This document shows positions 58,520 to 64,000 of a stretch of 64,000 bases of DNA, piece after piece. Both the position numbers and the translations under genes were made by a program. Under the pieces are notes generated by a model. That model made no database searches and was not told where the DNA came from. It worked only from the letters and a program-made list of their open reading frames with translations. The DNA lies in assembly GCA_964006375.1 (NCBI GenBank), contig OZ023265.1:156094547-156158546 (forward strand), given 5' to 3'. Within the stretch, counting starts at the first letter, position 1; each line of letters opens with the position of its first letter. The DNA comes from Tillus elongatus. Its lineage: Eukaryota > Arthropoda > Insecta > Coleoptera > Cleridae.

Positions 58520-60581
58520 TGTGGAACAGCCAAATGGAATAAATTCGATAACGGATAAATGAGGACGTGTTGGGAAAAACGCTTGGACAAGTCGATTTGT
58601 ATTTTTAACTGCGCATCTTTTTCAAGAAAAAAAAATTATATAGGGTGCGTCATGTGACAGTGGCCAATACCAACTTTCTTATTTTAAATACAAGCCCCTG
58701 TATATTATTAATTTTTTGGATTCTTCAGAAAATTCTAGACATAATTCATGTACAATGTCCTATACCTATCTTCAACTGTTTCGGAAATATTAAGTATTTT
58801 CAGATTTATTACAAAAATTAACATTAAAAATAGAAAATTATTTTATTTCACAAATTCTAATAAGAAATACTGATTATTTCTTAATAATTTAAAAAAACAA
58901 AAAAAATTAATGTCAATGTAGTAAATGTTCAAAATGCTCGCCACGAACATCTTGGCAACATGCTAATCTTGTATAGAAATGTCTTCTAACATTACTCAAC
59001 ATCTCAGGCGTGACTGATCTAATCGCAAGCGTGATTCGTCTTTTTAAGTCATCTAAGTTGAGGGGCTTAGTTTTGTATACAATACTTTTGACATATCCCA
59101 CAAAAAGTAGTCTAATAGCGACAGATCAGGAGATCGTGCTGGCCATTCTATCGATTCGTGCCTCCCTATCCACCGATTTGGAAAAATTTGGTTCAGGTAC
59201 TGCCGGACATTGATTTGGTAATGGGGCGGTGCTCCATCTTGCTGAAACCATATTTTATTGGCAGGAACTTGTGGGTTTGCTGGATCTGGATATAAGTTTG
59301 TCAAAGTTGGCACGACATTATTTTGGAGCAGTTCTAAATATTTATCCCCATTCAAGTTGCCATCAATGAAAAAGGGACCTACGATATGATTTCCAACAAT
59401 TCCTGCCCAAACATTAACTTTTTCAGGATATTGCGTATGTTCCTCTCTCATCCAATGAGGATTCTCATTAGACCAATAGTGGCAATTTTGACGATTAACA
59501 TGACCGTGAAGTGTAAATGTGCTCTCATCAGAAAACAAAACATCTTCTAATTGGATCACATTGTTATCTAACATTGCCATCATTTGTTCACAAAAATACG
59601 TTCTCCTATCGAAATCGTCCTCCATGAGCTCCTGAGTTGGTATCATTTTATAGGGATGCATTTTACTTTCCTTTAATGTTCGAAAAATTGCTGTGTGGCT
59701 AACGTTGAATAGTTGGGCTGCTTGTCGACCAGAAGTATGTGGGTTTTCTTGAAACTCAAGCGTAATATCCAATTTCGTATCATCACTTACTGCATTGGCA
59801 GCTACTTTTTTTATCTGTCTCACATGACCAAGCTCGCGAAACTGCTTTTCTATTTTGCTAATTGTTCCTTGGGATACAGGCGGCAAATTTGGAAATTTTT
59901 CGTGAAATAAGCGAGACACTTCCATCTGTGTCCGTGTGTTATCTCCATAATCAATCATTTGTAGAATGGTTATTTTGTGCATTTCTGTTAAATGAACCAT
60001 TTTTCTGATATTATTACGTACAGTTAACGAAATTCAAACGACAATAGCACTGACACTAATCACTACTGTCATGCAGGCAGACAACAAGTTGCTAAGGCTA
60101 CGAGTTTTATACGAACAGAAAGAAAACTGTTTTTGTTTTTGTTTCATTTCATATCAGTAAAAAGAAACGCAGGAATGGTTTTTGTTTACTTTCTCATTAT
60201 CAAGAGCTGAATGGGAAATAAGTATTGAATGCAATGTAGCGAATTTGTGAAATAAAATAATTTTCTATTTTTAATGTTAATTTTTGTAATAAATCTGAAA
60301 ATACTTAATATTTCCGAAACAGTTGAAGATAGGTATAGAACATGGTACATGAATTATGTCTAGAATTTTCTGAAGAATCCAAAAAATTAATAATATACAG
60401 GGGCTTGTATTTAAAATAAGAAAGTTGGTATTGGCCACTGTCACATGACGCACCCTATATAATTTTTTTTTCTTGAAAAAGATGCGCAGTTAAAAATACA
60501 AATCGACGTGTCCAAGCGTTTTTCCCAACACGCCCTCATTTATCCGTTATCGAATTTATTCCATTTGGCTGTTCCACACTG
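58517..60581 (-). mobile_element. Mariner-like element G, young and near-complete, 341-bp TIRs
   Basis: 2,065 bp. The ends are CAGTGTGGAACAGCCAAATG on both sides, with TA at 58515-58516 and 60582-60583. The arms 58517-58857 and 60241-60581 differ at about four or five positions (near 99 percent identical by eye). It is inserted in an I-clade-like LINE. With a transposase broken only by one missing base, this is the most recent insertion in the window. Confidence 0.93.
58913..60000 (-). pseudogene. Mariner-type transposase of element G, a single-base frameshift from intact
   Basis: 315 codons are open from ATG 60000 (MVHLTEMHKITILQMIDYGD). The helix-turn-helix comes first, then a second recognition region (TSGRQAAQLFNVSHTAIFRTL). 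The catalytic sites are VLFSDESTFTLHG (first Asp), WFQQDGAPPHYQINVRQYL (second Asp) and ARSPDLSLLDYFLWD (third Asp, 36 residues later). One G is missing in a G run near 59100. The other frame then reads GYVKSIVYKTKPLNLDDLKRR and ends EHFEHLLH at 58913, giving about 360 residues. A sequencing error at this spot cannot be excluded; if so the gene is intact. Confidence 0.9.
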
Positions 60582-60583
60582 TA

Positions 60584-61330
<747 letters not shown>

Positions 61331-62333
61331 TGAGAATCAATCCCATGAAGAAAAAATTATACACAATAAATTTAAATAGATTTGAGTACCCTGTATTTTG
61401 GCCATATTTATAGAAAACTTATATATTTCGAACACCTCCAAATAGCAAATTAGCTACCCTTGAAAATGCCATTGTTACTTATTTCGGAAATAAAAACTCC
61501 GTCTAGAAACAGTTAAGCTTAAATTAAATAAATTATAAGGCTTACGTCTTTTCAATTAATTTCGTGAAATATAATCCAGGTAGGAGGCTCCAAGGCCTTC
61601 GTATTACGGAAACCTTTCTGGCAAGTTACATCGCGTGGATTTTATTTTGTAGATTATTAAATTAACGTTCTGACAGCATCATTTATATAATTACAAGTAA
61701 AGAAAAAGTAAAAAAGTACACGATATGATTGCAGGTTTAAAACCGTTAAGACAACTTTGTTGAATTTAATGTAGAACCTAAAGAGCAACATACAGAAACC
61801 ACTTCTACATCTACTTGTTGCTTTTAAAAACTGTAATATCCACCAACTTTTCTGGCGACATCAAATTTGCTTCTAAAATTATCATTTATATTCTTCTTTA
61901 ATTAATTTGATAACGTTAAGTGGTCCACGCGAGCTTTTTCATCATAAGATAAGAAAAGAAAAACTCTCGGACATGTCAATTGTAGGTTTAGGGAAACACA
62001 ATTCCTTGCTATTTTGAACCACTAAATTCCAACCAGCTCCGAGTGACTTTTACCACCATTTTCAGGTACAAAATTGACCATTCCACGTTTATATCTAAAG
62101 AAACAATATCATGGCCAGACAAGTATCATCTTACATTATAACTTAATATTACATTAATTTGTTTTACTAATATTGAAAAAAATCTAATTTTCGTCAGATA
62201 AAGAATAGGCTCAGAAAATTTATCTAAATATATTTCTTTACAGCTTTGCTACCATTTTAGGGACATGATACCCCTTTACCTAACGCTAATAATAACGGTA
62301 TAGTAGTGTACGTACGAAATACCCAAAACATAC

Positions 62334-62432
62334 CTTAACTTGTCTTGTAGGATTTAGGCCACTTGCAGCCATATATGTTGAACCGATTGTCTTAATTTTT
62401 ATAATGTCTTCAAACTGAGGCAAATCAAGTAT
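62334..62432 (-). CDS. Adenylyl cyclase C2 domain exon ([14 protein letters not shown] segment)
   Basis: This 99-bp exon encodes 33 residues, beginning [15 protein letters not shown] and ending NPTRQVK. The [15 protein letters not shown] segment is a hallmark of the second catalytic domain of class III adenylyl cyclases. Its lysine is the residue that contacts the adenine ring of ATP in the family. On the minus strand the exon is preceded by a pyrimidine-rich acceptor ending in CAG and followed by a GTATGT donor, so both borders are phase 0. It is too short and intron-bounded to appear as an open frame with a start codon. The product would be a membrane enzyme converting ATP to cAMP and pyrophosphate on the cytosolic face. 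Confidence 0.9.
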
Positions 62433-62501
62433 CTGGAAACAAAACAAAATGATTGTATTCAGTCCCTAGTAAAGATCTTTAAAAAATTATAAATAACTGG
62501 T

Positions 62502-62502
<1 letters not shown>

Positions 62503-62565
<63 letters not shown>
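62503..62565. repeat. (TA)n microsatellite 17
   Basis: A TA array of about 63 bp, next to a possible LTR starting TGTAACG. Confidence 0.96.
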
Positions 62566-62568
<3 letters not shown>

Positions 62569-63660
62569 AACGATTGCGTTTCGTTACACTTTAAATATTC
62601 AAAATGAACCCGTACGAGACTTAATTAATAGCCGACAATCTAATATCTGTAAAGCAATTCATGTTTTGATTTCAAAAATTTTCATTGAAAACTCGCTAAG
62701 AAATTTTATATCGTAACACCCGTACTGAATTCCCTATAATGTACGTCGAAATCCAAATATTGGAAGACGTTGCATCTTTGTTGGGGAAAATGAATATCTC
62801 TATTGTCCTGGAGTTCTAGGTAAATAACAGAAGCTGACGTAATTATGATGAAATCTAGAAAAACGGTTAGAATGGTGGACCAAGTCCGTTATTGTTTGAG
62901 GTGTGTATAGAAGACGTCGTGATTTCGCCACCGATTAAATGTCTCGTTTTATCTCATTCGAAGAGAGGAAGCTAGAAAGAGCTCGCGCACAGCCAGTAAC
63001 AGGTCACGGTAGGAATTTTGGGTGCAGCTCTGGCAAGAGGAAGATTGACTTGCCAGCACGGAGAGTGAGCTAGGCGGTTGACAAGTTAACATCGTTCTAA
63101 TTAGCGTGGCTCATAATTATCTTAAAATAGGTGATAAAATTGCTTTTCGTTGTCGATACTATCTAACAACAGTTGTCAGTGATTGTTTAATATCATTTGA
63201 TCGGTTTTTGAATTTAAATTAACAACGTGTTTAGCAGAAAAACGCGAAAAAAGCAGTGATCCTTTGTTCATCGACCTGGTGAATTCGTCAAGCTAATCAC
63301 ACAAAGTTTCTGATTATTACCGCGCTCTGAATCAATTGGCATTATAAATTTCACTTGAGCCAATTTACATTTTAAGTGCTGTAGAGAGATTGTAGTCAAA
63401 TTAATTCCGAACATCGATTTAAGACAGCTGTTCATTGAATGTTCGGGGCCAAATTGTCTCCTCCAGCATTCGAGCAACAAGATTCACCTGCCCAATAAAC
63501 GTTCATGGAAAGTACCACTTCTTCTCTCCAACCTCCCCTCTCGTATTGGAATTGGTGAGCCTATATAGGTCCTGATGGTTGACTCTACTTGGAGAGCATC
63601 TGTAAAGGTTCAACAGGTAACCCCAGGTGTCAGGACTTGGTGAGTCGATGAAACTTTATT
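62566..63660 (+). mobile_element. Possible LTR or solo LTR
   Basis: It starts TGTAACGATTGCGTTTCGTTAC, has a more GC-rich centre (62930-63080), a TCAGT initiator-like site at 63176 (GTTGTCAGTGATTG), an AATAAA at 63494 and GT-rich text after it. That order would suit an LTR. No second copy, clear end or primer-binding site could be shown, and no coding follows up to 64000. A 70-codon open stretch at 63268-63480 (minus) is not recognisable. Low confidence. Confidence 0.25.
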
Positions 63661-64000
63661 TTTTTTGTGTGGAACAATCAAAACCTTTCATGCAGGAGTC
63701 CATTATTTGAACCTTTACAATTTTAGTTTTTAAAGGAACATGATCAAATTTGAACTTCAATAGTGTCAGTGAGGTGTCTGAAAAAGGGCAACTGTAAATT
63801 TCCTGTTTATTCTTTAGAATTTTGTCAATATTGTGAATTTAAATACATAGTACTTGGAATTGTAATTAACAGATTTTTGTTTGTAAAATATTTAACCAGT
63901 ACATTTCTTAATATTTTCATTGACAATCATTAAAGTAAAAATTTCACATAGTAATATTTTTTTTAATGGATGCTCACTCAAAGGACTGGCCAGTTATTTA

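Noticed and set aside
62433..64000. Further upstream cyclase exon
   Set aside because: I scanned the minus strand for C2 motifs preceding the KIKTIGST block and found none with splice borders.

Overview
The window reads as AT-rich, repeat-saturated arthropod (probably insect) nuclear DNA. The only host gene I can support is a minus-strand class III adenylyl cyclase of the type-3 (AC3) kind. Three consecutive phase-0 coding exons of its C2 catalytic domain lie at 62432-62334, 56774-56526 and 31474-31079. They are separated by introns of 5,559 and 25,051 bp with GT/AG borders. Together they carry the C2 active-site residues and the true C-terminus, ending in TAA. Everything between 31.5 and 62.3 kb is therefore intron of this gene, filled almost wholly with transposons.

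The first 31 kb lie downstream of the gene and are also a transposon graveyard. They hold a CR1/jockey-like LINE end (2.4-3.3 kb), a long-TIR mariner-like element (3.4-6.1), a tRNA-headed SINE (8.5), LINE fragments of two or three clades (9.1-11.3 and 16.9-18.0), a BEL/Pao retrotransposon (11.85-15.26), a Penelope-like element (18.1-20.8), another LINE family (20.8-23.0), a second mariner-like element (24.8-26.9), a head-to-head pair of Penelope fragments (27.1-28.35) and a third mariner-like element (28.9-30.8).

The 25-kb intron holds a mariner-like element nested in a small inverted-repeat element (31.7-34.3), another mariner-like element (35.3-37.1), a LINE nested in a LINE (37.1-40.0), a near-complete Tx1/L1-type reverse transcriptase (40.2-42.9), foldback elements (44.2-46.5), hammerhead-ribozyme-like sequences (47.0-48.5), a Penelope fragment with a GIY-YIG endonuclease (49.1-49.9), an 87-bp minisatellite (50.3-50.9), a non-autonomous hAT nested in a Harbinger-like remnant (52.2-54.1) and a nearly intact mariner-like element (54.3-56.25). 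The 5.6-kb intron holds an RNase-H-bearing LINE split by a very young mariner-like element (58.5-60.6).

Two themes tie the window together. First, seven long-TIR Tc1/mariner-type elements from at least five subfamilies share an N-terminal helix-turn-helix of the DUF4817 kind; in the five whose catalytic core is readable, 36 residues separate the second and third catalytic positions. Second, seventeen long (TA)n arrays occur, and most of them start or end exactly at a transposon terminus, as if TA target-site dinucleotides had expanded. Hammerhead-like motifs, as known from Penelope-like elements, appear at five places, including a nearly perfect palindromic pair.
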